Shown: positions 1 to 6,193 of the stretch, in pieces
Layout of the letters: each line of letters opens with the position of its first letter
Numbering within the stretch: the stretch's first letter is position 1
NCBI GenBank assembly: GCA_009774655.1
Contig: VSOD01000124.1
Coordinates: 1-9,943, forward strand
Direction of reading: 5' to 3'
DNA: 9,943 nt
From: Lachnospiraceae bacterium
GTDB lineage: Bacteria; Bacillota_A; Clostridia; Lachnospirales; Lachnospiraceae
The notes under the pieces: model-generated
The model's input: only the letters and a program-made list of their open reading frames with translations
The model's database searches: none
Told to the model about the DNA's origin: nothing
Made by a program: the position numbers and the translations under genes

Positions 1-342
1 GCCCATAGGTTTCCCCATTTGCGCCTGTTCTCCGATTCCAATCGTCCGAAAGCGGGTCCCCATCTGCAACTCCAAGTACAGATAGCCGGTGGCCTCCTCC
101 TTCTCCCCATCGTTCAAAAAATAATATTCCATTCTCCTGTCATTGGAGCCAAAAGGATCCAACCTGCTGGGCGTTCTGTCCCCGTCCAGTATAAAAGGAA
201 TAAAACTCTGCGTTGTGATAGATTTTCCGGAACCATTCTGTCCGCGGAGAAGCAATTTCCCGTCTGCAAAAGAAAACACTTCATCATCGTACAGCCAGAA
301 ATTTACAAAACCGATTCGGTTCATATGCCAACGCTCTCTCAT
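1..342 (-). CDS. jetC: JetC, Wadjet SMC-like ATPase (N-terminal 114 codons, runs off the window)
   Basis: Translating the minus strand from the ATG at 342 gives 114 codons with no stop up to the window edge. A P-loop, GQNGSGKS, lies at residues 34-41, preceded by RIGFVNFWLYDDE, the typical opening of TIGR02680-type SMC/MukB-like proteins. These proteins are known as the motor of type I Wadjet, where JetC dimerises, binds ATP at head domains and extrudes DNA loops so that JetD can cleave closed circular plasmids. Full-length members are well over 1,000 residues, so about 90% is missing here, including the coiled coils, hinge, signature motif and Walker B. The start is supported by AAGGAG eight bases upstream and by the ATGA overlap with the jetB stop, which suggests translational coupling. 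The N-terminal sequence is uninterrupted. Whether the rest and jetD are intact cannot be seen. Confidence 0.9.
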   Translation of the reverse strand, partial: MRERWHMNRIGFVNFWLYDDEVFSFADGKLLLRGQNGSGKSITTQSFIPFILDGDRTPSRLDPFGSNDRRMEYYFLNDGEKEEATGYLYLELQMGTRFRTIGIGEQAQMGKPMG

Positions 343-1478
343 CTGTTCTTCTCCTTTAACTCAAACTCTGCCGGATAATTCCCGATCATTTTTCCCGCCG
401 CAGGATAAATGACAATCTCCCCGTCACTCTCGTCAATCATCATCCATGATTTCATATAAGAAGTAACCGCTGTCAATAGCTTCTCGTCTTCCATCTCCCT
501 GTACTCTTTACTCCATGCTGCTCTATACCTATCACGGCAATCATAAAGTTCCTTCTGAAACTCTTTTTTAGAAACAATAATGCACTCATCCTGCCTTTTC
601 ATCCAGACACCTTCGTCCGCTTTTTCCCTGATCCGTCCGCAAAAGAGCAAAACAAGTTCCGGAAGCATCGCCTCTCTTGGATGCCTTTCCCCAAAAGATT
701 CCTCTTCATCCATGACCAGAAAAGCCGCATTTTTATGGATATGAAGCTGTCCTCCCAAATACTCACCGAAATTTTTCTGTATCCACTGCCTCTGGTTTTT
801 CAAATAGATGCTGTCCGGGTTGTCGGACTGGCTCCAGTAAAGAGCCGGTGCCGCAGCCATCTGCCTGTATACACGATTAATCCGATAATGGCCTCTGTCC
901 GTTTCGCTTTCCGCATTCTGCTGTTTCTCAAAGTCTACCCATGATTGGAAATTAGCTATGCTGTATGCAAAATTCACCGCTATATATCTGGAAAGCCCAG
1001 TATTTTCATACAAAATCTCCTGCCCTATGTTGCTGCCAACATTATCGCTACTCCCTTCATATGCTTCTAACAACCTCATATGCTCACAAAACTGCAACAC
1101 TCTAACCAAAGACTTCCTGTGCGTGAAGGAAGTCCAGTCCATATCCATCACACCTTTTAGCTGTAGTTCCAACATATCTACCAATTCTGACAGCAAGAAT
1201 TGCTCCTGCTCCTCCTTATCTTCCAGAAATGCCAGGACAGCGCAAAAAAGGCAGTAATCCCTGCTTTCCGAAAAATCTGTTATTCCCATATAGCTCTCCG
1301 CATGGGCAGGTATTTTCTCCACCTTCAATATCTGTTCATTATTGATGATCATCCAGCCAAGCTGCTCCCGGAAAAATTTCTGACACTTGGGCAGCTCCCT
1401 GCGAACCTCCATATATAATTCCTTATCCCTCTTCTTATCAATCCAACAATTTTCTATTAATGCTTTCGCCGCTTCCAT
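339..1478 (-). CDS. jetB: JetB, Wadjet KITE-like subunit (TIGR02678/DUF2398)
   Basis: The 379-residue protein opens with ALIENCWIDKKRDKELY and continues through a REQLGW-type motif and then CAVLAFLEDKEEQEQFLLSEL at about residues 79-99. This block is characteristic of TIGR02678/DUF2398, the JetB family of type I Wadjet. Known biology: JetB is the KITE (MukE-like) winged-helix subunit that binds the JetA kleisin and helps hold DNA in the SMC motor. It has no enzymatic motif and is cytoplasmic. Length fits the family. The ATG at 1478 is preceded by AAAGGGGA about five bases away. The gene starts 23 bases after jetA ends and its TGA overlaps the jetC ATG, so the three are one transcription unit. 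I see no frameshift. The family assignment is from recalled motifs, supported by the neighbours. Confidence 0.9.
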   Translation of the reverse strand: MEAAKALIENCWIDKKRDKELYMEVRRELPKCQKFFREQLGWMIINNEQILKVEKIPAHAESYMGITDFSESRDYCLFCAVLAFLEDKEEQEQFLLSELVDMLELQLKGVMDMDWTSFTHRKSLVRVLQFCEHMRLLEAYEGSSDNVGSNIGQEILYENTGLSRYIAVNFAYSIANFQSWVDFEKQQNAESETDRGHYRINRVYRQMAAAPALYWSQSDNPDSIYLKNQRQWIQKNFGEYLGGQLHIHKNAAFLVMDEEESFGERHPREAMLPELVLLFCGRIREKADEGVWMKRQDECIIVSKKEFQKELYDCRDRYRAAWSKEYREMEDEKLLTAVTSYMKSWMMIDESDGEIVIYPAAGKMIGNYPAEFELKEKNR

Positions 1479-1501
1479 TTTTCCCCTTTCTGCGAATTTT
1501 C

Positions 1502-2992
1502 CTAATCCTCAAACTGAAATATATATCTGGGCATCATCAGATCCCCATCCTCGCATTTCAGCGTATGGATTCCCTCCTGTTTTATTAAATGAAATACCTG
1601 CCCATACTCGGTTCTTCCACTTTTTGAAACAGTCAGATTTGCCTGTGCAATCCAACGCAAAAGAGTCTCCCGCGTATCCACAGAAATGCAGTCGTCAATC
1701 CTGCTGATATCCAACTGCCTGTCCTGAATATACTTCATAACCAGCTTTCTGTCTTCTTCCAGTTTTTTCAAATATTGGTTACGCTGAGTAAGTTTCTCAA
1801 GCGCTTTACTCTCAAACCCGGACTTATGTATTCTTGGTTTATACGTTCTGGTATGGGGCTTCAATTCATATTCCGATGGCAGCTCATCAAAAACGCCGCT
1901 GTTTATGCTGTCCGTAGAACGCGGAAGGTTTACCCTGAAATGCCGCACATGCTGTATTCCGAATACATGTGCCGAAAGCTTATGCGCCTCCTCCACATTT
2001 TCACACCGCGCAAACATCTGCACAAATTTCTTGTAGTCTTCCTTACGGCTGATTCCCCAATTTTGGATCTGCACGATCAAGGCCGCATTCTGTATGATTT
2101 TGCGTATGACCTCATCTGTAATATCAATTACTTTCTGACTTTCGCTTGGGTACTTATCTGTCGAAACGAACCAATCTGACAGACTCTGCCATTTTCCGTA
2201 TATGTTTTCTTTTATCGCATTCTCCCTTAAATCCTGTATTTCCGAATCCGGGTGTGGGATTGCCAATTCGCTCTCAATAACCCTCTCCAATACCCTGTCC
2301 ACTATCTGCCGCGGCAATTTCTCAATGATATTTTCGATACGTATGGATTTATTCTGAAGCTGCTGCACAAACTCCTGTAAATAAGAAATAAACCTGTCTT
2401 TATGTATGACAAATTCAATAGATTTGAGCATCTTATCTGATTTGCCTGAATAGAATTCTCTCAAATAATCCTGATAATTCCGATTTAATCTCTTAAAATC
2501 TTCCTGTAAATTACTCCACCACTCATTCACCGCTTTCAGTTCCTGACGGTCAATCTGCTCCATTTCATTCAGTGCATTTTCAATCCGCACAAAATAATTC
2601 ATGGACAGATTACCACTGTCCATGAAAAGATTTTCCAGTTTTACCGTCATTCTCTCTATCTCAACCGCATATTCCGACATGGTATAACGGTACTGCTTAT
2701 TTTTATATTCCGCAATTGTATAAACTCTTTTCGGATCCTGGATGGGCGTAAGATTTTTCCATCCAACCAACGCCTCTAAATCTGATTTCAACTGCTCCAT
2801 AGAATAATCCGAAAACTCCGGATACTCCCTAAGTAAATCCAACACATCTTCTTTATATAACTGAAAATGCATTTTTTCGTACTCTGTAAAAAAAATCCGC
2901 ATAATACGCCGGTATTGCGGCGCATTACCGGCAGACAAATATATGGTTTCCTGAATTGATTCTAAATATTTCAATTTGTATTTCCCTTTCAC
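1502..2992 (-). CDS. jetA: JetA, Wadjet kleisin-like subunit (TIGR02677/DUF2397)
   Basis: A 496-residue product (490 if the second start is used). The N-terminus carries NAPQYRRIMRIFFTEYEKMHFQ and a short winged-helix-like stretch (residues about 20-85), followed by a long helical middle. Charged C-terminal residues and a final QFED complete it. This layout and the YR-IMR-F motif match TIGR02677/DUF2397, the JetA subunit. Known biology: JetA is the MukF-like kleisin that bridges the two JetC heads and recruits JetB, forming the DNA-loop-extruding part of Wadjet. It is first in the operon, as in other type I systems (jetABCD). The leftmost start is GTG at 2992, with GAGGG touching it (no spacer). 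A TTG at 2974 has AAAGGG nine bases upstream and is the more credible start. No interruption is seen. Confidence 0.88.
   Translation of the reverse strand: MKGKYKLKYLESIQETIYLSAGNAPQYRRIMRIFFTEYEKMHFQLYKEDVLDLLREYPEFSDYSMEQLKSDLEALVGWKNLTPIQDPKRVYTIAEYKNKQYRYTMSEYAVEIERMTVKLENLFMDSGNLSMNYFVRIENALNEMEQIDRQELKAVNEWWSNLQEDFKRLNRNYQDYLREFYSGKSDKMLKSIEFVIHKDRFISYLQEFVQQLQNKSIRIENIIEKLPRQIVDRVLERVIESELAIPHPDSEIQDLRENAIKENIYGKWQSLSDWFVSTDKYPSESQKVIDITDEVIRKIIQNAALIVQIQNWGISRKEDYKKFVQMFARCENVEEAHKLSAHVFGIQHVRHFRVNLPRSTDSINSGVFDELPSEYELKPHTRTYKPRIHKSGFESKALEKLTQRNQYLKKLEEDRKLVMKYIQDRQLDISRIDDCISVDTRETLLRWIAQANLTVSKSGRTEYGQVFHLIKQEGIHTLKCEDGDLMMPRYIFQFED
2984..2989 (-). promoter_or_regulatory. Shine-Dalgarno site favouring the TTG start of jetA at 2974
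   Basis: The minus strand reads AAAGGG nine bases before a TTG codon at 2974-2972. The upstream GTG at 2992 has its only purine-rich site (2997-2993) directly abutting it, which is too close. The protein starting at TTG would begin MKYLESIQETIYL and be six residues shorter. Confidence 0.45.
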
Positions 2993-3005
2993 CCCTCAAG
3001 CAAAC

Positions 3006-3062
3006 TTATCCACATCCTTCTTTCATTTTCCAATAATAGTTATATCTTATAAAATATCCACA
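3006..3062. promoter_or_regulatory. Two DnaA-box-like 9-mers in the jetA leader
   Basis: TTATCCACA at 3006-3014 is a perfect match to the consensus DnaA box. ATATCCACA at 3054-3062 differs at one base and has the same orientation, 48 bases away. Both lie in the 75-base gap between the Rpn-type gene and jetA. No clear -35/-10 pair for jetA is visible here. Two matches in AT-rich DNA may be chance. Confidence 0.25.
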
Positions 3063-3067
3063 CTCTT

Positions 3068-3985
3068 CTATACCGTCTGAACACCCGCTAATAATTCCAC
3101 TTCCGTAATGTCCAACCCTGAATATTTCGCCACCTTATCAATTGGCAATTCACCATCCTGCAACATTCTGAGTGCTGTCTCTTTTTTAGCCTCGTCTTTC
3201 CCTCTATTTAAAATTGTCCTAGCTTCTGTCTCAAGTAACGCTCCGCTCATCATTCCACCTATTCCTTTCTGCACATTCTCATACTTCTGTGCGATTTCTC
3301 TAATCACATCACCAGAAAGTTCTATAATGGTACGTTTGTCAAACGCCCCAATAATCCCTTCCTGCTCCAGTTTATCAAGCCTCTCTAAGATACTTCGGTA
3401 CTCTGCTTTCACCTCTGCCAATCTCTGTTCATTACTATTATACACCTTAAAGTTCTTTTCATGTGAAAAAATATAAAACGGAATTAACAGCAACAAGCCT
3501 TTTGAAAAAATATCTTCCAGAGTATATTCCTGCACCTTCATAATCGGTACATCATACTCCACAATACCACCCGGAGTTTTTATCACATATCGCATTTTAT
3601 CAGGTGTCTTTTTATAATTCCTTAGATATAAGACTGCTGTATTTGGAAATGTCACTGTCAATGTTTCATTGATAACTTCACCTTCATCTAAAGCGATCTG
3701 GGAATCATATTCAAACAATCTGATTGTCATCCGCCCATCCGGCAGGCTACTCTCACATTCCAGATGGTATTTCTTCTTTTTCTTTCCATAGATTATAAAA
3801 TTAGTATCTGTTATTCTTTCCTTGCCTGCTACATCCTGTTGGTCAATAAAATGTTCATTGGGATGGAACTCTATTATTTCATTTCCTGTATAGTCTTCCT
3901 TGAAAATCTCATTGATTACCGGAATAATCATCTGTCTGCAATCATTTAAAATTGTCCGAAACGCTCCATCATATATATTTCCCAT
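3068..3985 (-). CDS. Rpn-family PD-(D/E)XK nuclease (putative recombination-promoting nuclease)
   Basis: The 305-residue product has the layout of Rpn/putative transposase nucleases. D60 sits in a TDTNFIIY strand, and the core strand YHLECES (E76, E78) follows a poly-lysine turn. SSLPDGRMTIRLFEYDSQIA comes next. A C-terminal helical region ends in a small helix-turn-helix-like segment (KVAKYSGLDITEVELLA, about residues 281-297). Known members are DNA endonucleases of the PD-(D/E)XK fold; roles in recombination and phage defence have been proposed. The usual E-x-Q is E-C-E here, so activity is uncertain. The ATG at 3985 has GGAGG seven bases upstream; a TTG at 3991 is in frame but badly spaced. 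It has its own promoter and ends 75 bases before jetA, so read-through into the Wadjet operon is possible. A fragment of a close paralogue lies at 6072-6138. Confidence 0.8.
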   Translation of the reverse strand: MGNIYDGAFRTILNDCRQMIIPVINEIFKEDYTGNEIIEFHPNEHFIDQQDVAGKERITDTNFIIYGKKKKKYHLECESSLPDGRMTIRLFEYDSQIALDEGEVINETLTVTFPNTAVLYLRNYKKTPDKMRYVIKTPGGIVEYDVPIMKVQEYTLEDIFSKGLLLLIPFYIFSHEKNFKVYNSNEQRLAEVKAEYRSILERLDKLEQEGIIGAFDKRTIIELSGDVIREIAQKYENVQKGIGGMMSGALLETEARTILNRGKDEAKKETALRMLQDGELPIDKVAKYSGLDITEVELLAGVQTV

Positions 3986-4012
3986 ATACAATCCTCCGTA
4001 TTTCTTATTTAC

Positions 4013-4041
4013 ATCATATCATTATCATACTGTATACACAA
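4013..4041 (-). promoter_or_regulatory. Candidate sigma-A promoter of the Rpn-family gene
   Basis: The minus strand reads TTGTGT (4041-4036), a 17-base spacer, then TATGAT (4018-4013). Transcription would begin near 4006, giving a short leader of about 20 bases with the GGAGG site. A second option, TTGTAT with a 16-base spacer and TATACA, overlaps it just upstream. Confidence 0.5.
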
Positions 4042-4251
4042 CTATATTTGAAATACAATTTGAATTTTTCATATCTCATATGTTTATTTCATTCGATTTA
4101 TCCTGAACTAACACATAATTAGTACTTCATTCGACACAATGTACCACAAAATAAAGTGCTTATTATCCCAAAATCCCCTTCATTTCTACTCTGGCAGACT
4201 ATTTTCGACACAAATCGCCCCATACCCCGCGTATGTCAAGTTAATGTCACA

Positions 4252-4440
4252 TCATTCATTACGATTTGTATTGCCAATCAGTGCATCCATGAACAGATTC
4301 CAAAAATGCTCTTTTACTCCAGGAACATCTTGCAAAAACAGATGTTCCTGTATCGTCATCATAATTTCATACAAGTCTACACTATTTGTCTCATTCCCAT
4401 TAGAGCCTAAACGCTTGCCATTTCGTCCAAACCAAATTCT
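4252..4440 (-). other. Unrecognised coding-like tail in an otherwise gene-poor stretch
   Basis: The stretch 4042-4537 has no confident gene. On the minus strand, one open frame ending at 4252 has a protein-like last 49 residues, including VDLYEIMMTIQEHLFLQDV and then HFWNLFMDALIG. The part of the same frame above about 4440 is low-complexity, Phe/Ile-rich and does not look coding. No ribosome site or start codon is convincing; two adjacent ATG codons lie inside the segment. It may be the C-terminal remnant of a decayed gene or a chance frame. I do not recognise a family. Positions 4042-4251 hold only AT-rich DNA apart from the Rpn promoter boundary. Confidence 0.25.
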
Positions 4441-4518
4441 ATAGAAAAGGAATACTGTGAAAAACTGAAAAAAGAAAATATAAAAGATATTTTTATTGTC
4501 GGGACATCCATTGTAAGA

Positions 4519-4539
4519 AAGTGCCGCCCGGCGGCACTT
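4519..4539. repeat. Strong GC-rich hairpin after the MGMT-family remnant
   Basis: AAGTGCCGC, loop CCG, GCGGCACTT forms a perfect 9-bp stem with a 3-base loop. It begins at the stop codon of the truncated MGMT-like frame. On the minus strand it is followed by TCTTAC, a poor U-tract, so it is a weak intrinsic terminator at best. It may equally be a mobile-element or repeat end marking the truncation. Confidence 0.55.
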
Positions 4540-4794
4540 AAATTCCTGCCGTGATAGGCTCCGTAAAATCAGCACCACTCAGCCCGGCAAAGTATTCCCA
4601 GATCTTCCAAACGATAATCACTTTGCCGCATGGAATTTGTTTCATTGCCCTGTCATAGTCGGTGAGCGGAGCAAAATACATCCTGCTCCCCCATATTTCT
4701 CAATGCTTTTCCGATCCGTAATCATCCTAAACTTTGGCATGTCCTTGCTGTCATGCAACATAGCGTTAAAATCTTTTTTATCCTCATTTTCCAT
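4538..4794 (-). pseudogene. Truncated, frameshifted MGMT-family (Ada/ATL-like) remnant
   Basis: From ATG 4794 (GGAGGT seven bases upstream) the frame reads MENEDKKDFNAMLHDSKDMP, continues to KSIEKYGG and then stops after 49 codons. One base over, the reading continues as SRMYFAPLTDYDRAMKQIP, then CGKVIIVWKIWEYFA and SGADFTEPITAGI, ending at the TAA at 4538. Together these resemble the DNA-binding half of MGMT-family alkyltransferase-like proteins (the G-V-x-T-x-x-x-I block is recognisable). The break lies in a run of five Gs near 4687-4691, where a sixth G would restore the frame. The homologues I recall continue for dozens of residues after TAGI, so the 3' part is missing and is replaced by a hairpin. 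It follows DUF3021 by about 60 bases. Family assignment is from memory; function is presumed lost. Confidence 0.65.
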
Positions 4795-4853
4795 ATCTGA
4801 CACCTCCTGCTCCAGGCACAGCTTATTTTAATTGCCTGTGCAATGAGACTGCT

Positions 4854-5282
4854 TTAAAAATTCCGGGGGCAATCAGGACCATTTTCTTCTCTTACCCGGA
4901 TCAGTTCATTGATTTCCTCTGCCTGGATTTCCTGCCGCTTGCGAAAATACCAGAAGATAAACCCATCAGTAAATAAAAAGATTACCGTAAAAGAGACAAA
5001 GATAGAAACATCCATGCCCTTCCAGAAGAACATCCTGGAAATAAACAGTGACAGCAGATACAACACCACCGATTCTGCTATGCAGTAATGACTCCATTTC
5101 CGGAATTCTATTCTGCTAATCAGCGTATCTATAAACTGGCATGCAGCAAGCCACACAAACAAAACCAGCAGGAAGGGGGAAACTTCATTCCCCCACAGCA
5201 GATCAAGCCCCCAGTTTGCAAGCACGATCAGGGTAAAGCAGATGCAGGTAGACGGAATCCGGTTCCATAATAGATTTTTCAT
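4854..5282 (-). CDS. DUF3021 four-helix membrane protein
   Basis: The 142-residue protein has four predicted membrane helices at about residues 11-29, 35-54, 66-86 and 92-113. A charged cytosolic-type tail follows (FRKRQEIQAEEINELIRVREE). Size, topology and the FTDGFIFWYF end of helix 4 fit DUF3021. Members are typically encoded next to LytTR regulators, and in analogous LytTR regulatory systems the small membrane protein restrains its partner regulator. That role here is inferred from context. The ATG overlaps the TGA of the LytTR gene (ATGA, 4 bp), and AGGAG lies seven bases upstream inside that gene, so the two are translationally coupled. There is no signal peptide or catalytic motif. The coding sequence is intact. 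Confidence 0.82.
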   Translation of the reverse strand: MKNLLWNRIPSTCICFTLIVLANWGLDLLWGNEVSPFLLVLFVWLAACQFIDTLISRIEFRKWSHYCIAESVVLYLLSLFISRMFFWKGMDVSIFVSFTVIFLFTDGFIFWYFRKRQEIQAEEINELIRVREENGPDCPRNF

Positions 5283-5725
5283 AAGTTTTCTCCTTTCAGC
5301 CTATTTTTCAATACTTCAATGTAATTACGGGTAACAATCTGGGTTTCCCCATTCACCAAGAAGGCTTCCAGCCGATGATTATAAAGCGGACGCACACTTT
5401 TCAAATAATCGGTGTTGATGATGCAATTTTTGCTGATCCTTATAAAAGAAGTATGAAGCAGTTTTTCTTCCAGCGCAGCCAGCGTATCCCGGCAGAAGTA
5501 AACCTCCTTTTCCAGATAAAGAAAGGTTTGCCCGTCCGCAGAATCCATAAAATAAATTTGTTCCAGCGGAATTTGGTACTCCTTCTCTTCCTGATACCCC
5601 GTTAAGGAAAAGCCATGCTGCCGGATCAGCTCAATCAAACTGCGGAGCCTTCCATCCACATGGGCGCAATTGATAATAATTTCTGTTTCGGAAACCGCAA
5701 GATTCTGATGAATAGTCAGCTTCAT
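5279..5725 (-). CDS. LytTR-domain DNA-binding transcriptional regulator
   Basis: A 148-residue protein with a LytTR domain from about residue 47 to 142: IPLEQIYFMDSADGQTFLYL, then a short CRDTLAALEEKL helix, FIRISKNCIINTDYLKSV, and the terminal beta hairpin with LVNGETQIVTRNY. The F-x-R-I-x-K-x-x-I-I-N block is the signature of the family, which binds paired direct repeats upstream of its targets. Residues 1-45 form a short domain without the response-regulator Asp pocket, so it is a stand-alone LytTR regulator, not a two-component receiver. The ATG at 5725 follows a long purine-rich site (GGGAGGAGGAG). It heads a two-gene operon with DUF3021 and probably regulates itself, but I could not identify convincing LytTR repeats in its leader. 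Confidence 0.88.
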   Translation of the reverse strand: MKLTIHQNLAVSETEIIINCAHVDGRLRSLIELIRQHGFSLTGYQEEKEYQIPLEQIYFMDSADGQTFLYLEKEVYFCRDTLAALEEKLLHTSFIRISKNCIINTDYLKSVRPLYNHRLEAFLVNGETQIVTRNYIEVLKNRLKGENL

Positions 5726-5755
5726 TTTTCTCCTCCTCCCTTCCTCAGCAAAACT

Positions 5756-5784
5756 ATCGTATCATCCAGGCGTCGGCAAAACAA
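5756..5784 (-). promoter_or_regulatory. Candidate sigma-A promoter of the LytTR-DUF3021 operon
   Basis: On the minus strand TTGTTT (5784-5779), a 17-base spacer and TACGAT (5761-5756) are arranged ideally. The start would lie near 5749, leaving a leader of about 24 bases. The -35 element directly follows the hairpin at 5786-5817, so read-through and initiation sites are tightly packed. Confidence 0.5.
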
Positions 5785-5785
5785 T

Positions 5786-5817
5786 ACCCCGGCAGGCAAG
5801 ATGCCCTATGCCGGGGT
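5786..5817. terminator. Hairpin, probable intrinsic terminator upstream of the LytTR gene
   Basis: ACCCCGGCA (5786-5794) pairs with TGCCGGGGT (5809-5817). Inside, GGCA and TGCC form a second 4-bp stem around AGA. On the minus strand it is followed by ATTGTTTTG, a modest U-tract, which would end transcription from the broken genes above. On the plus strand T6 runs follow only after eight or more bases, and there is no plus-strand gene to terminate. Confidence 0.5.
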
Positions 5818-5849
5818 GAAATACCTTTTTTATTCCCTTTTTTCTAATA

Positions 5850-6085
5850 CTATAGCTTTACGGTATTGAATACCAGATTGAGCATACCTTTTGTCCTGCT
5901 CCTACATCCAACGCCATCGTCCACATTCCTGGTAACCTCCAAATCCTGCCGTTCCCCTGATGACAGACTGTAAGTCTCAAATGCACTCTTTCTTTTCTCG
6001 GCATCGGGCTTATCAAAATTAAAATAAAACAAGGTATCTTCGTCCCAAAATTCCATGTTGGCGATTCTAACCCCACTAAAACCAT
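5850..6085 (-). pseudogene. Unrecognised coding remnant
   Basis: A minus-strand frame reads SDGFSGVRIANMEFWDEDT, followed by LFYFNFDKPDAEKRKSAFE, then TYSLSSGERQDLEV, and ends at VFNTVKL. The composition looks genuinely coding and the W-DEDTLFYF and Y-L-SGE-x-x-L patterns hint at a beta-propeller or other beta-sheet-repeat protein, but I do not recognise the family. No start codon with a ribosome site is present: the frame is closed by stops just upstream, where the Rpn-like fragment begins. I read it as the 3' portion of a gene whose 5' end was replaced. The end, after about residue 50, changes style and may be frameshifted. The gap to the hairpin at 5817 holds only AT-rich DNA. Confidence 0.4.
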
Positions 6086-6138
6086 CTGAGCATCATACTC
6101 AAACAACCTGATTGTCATCCGTCCATCCGGCAGGCTGC
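6072..6138 (-). pseudogene. Fragment of a second Rpn-family nuclease gene
   Basis: The minus strand encodes SSLPDGRMTIRLFEYDAQM, against SSLPDGRMTIRLFEYDSQI in the intact Rpn-type gene. At the DNA level the plus-strand segments near 6083-6137 and 3692-3747 align with only a few mismatches over about 55 bases, then diverge abruptly on both sides. No other part of an Rpn gene is present nearby. The fragment is in the same frame as the binding-protein remnant upstream, separated from it by one TGA. It could be left by recombination between Rpn copies or by a deletion. It cannot encode a nuclease. Confidence 0.7.
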
Positions 6139-6193
6139 TTGAAAAAGCTGCAAAAAATGAGCCTGTTTCATGGAAACCTTTGTAGATATTATA

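Noticed and set aside
143..412. Plus-strand open frames across the window (for example here, and 1775-2179 and 7426-7758)
   Set aside because: All lie opposite well-supported minus-strand genes, lack ribosome sites and have no recognisable protein features.
4252..4578. A full 108-residue gene
   Set aside because: The first half is low-complexity and overlaps the MGMT-like remnant in another frame; only the tail looks coding.
4799..4836. Inverted GCACAG/CTGTGC pair between DUF3021 and the MGMT-like remnant as a terminator
   Set aside because: Only six base pairs with a 14-base loop and no U-tract.
5818..5849. Two T6 runs as the tail of a plus-strand terminator
   Set aside because: They start eight or more bases after the stem, and no plus-strand gene precedes them.
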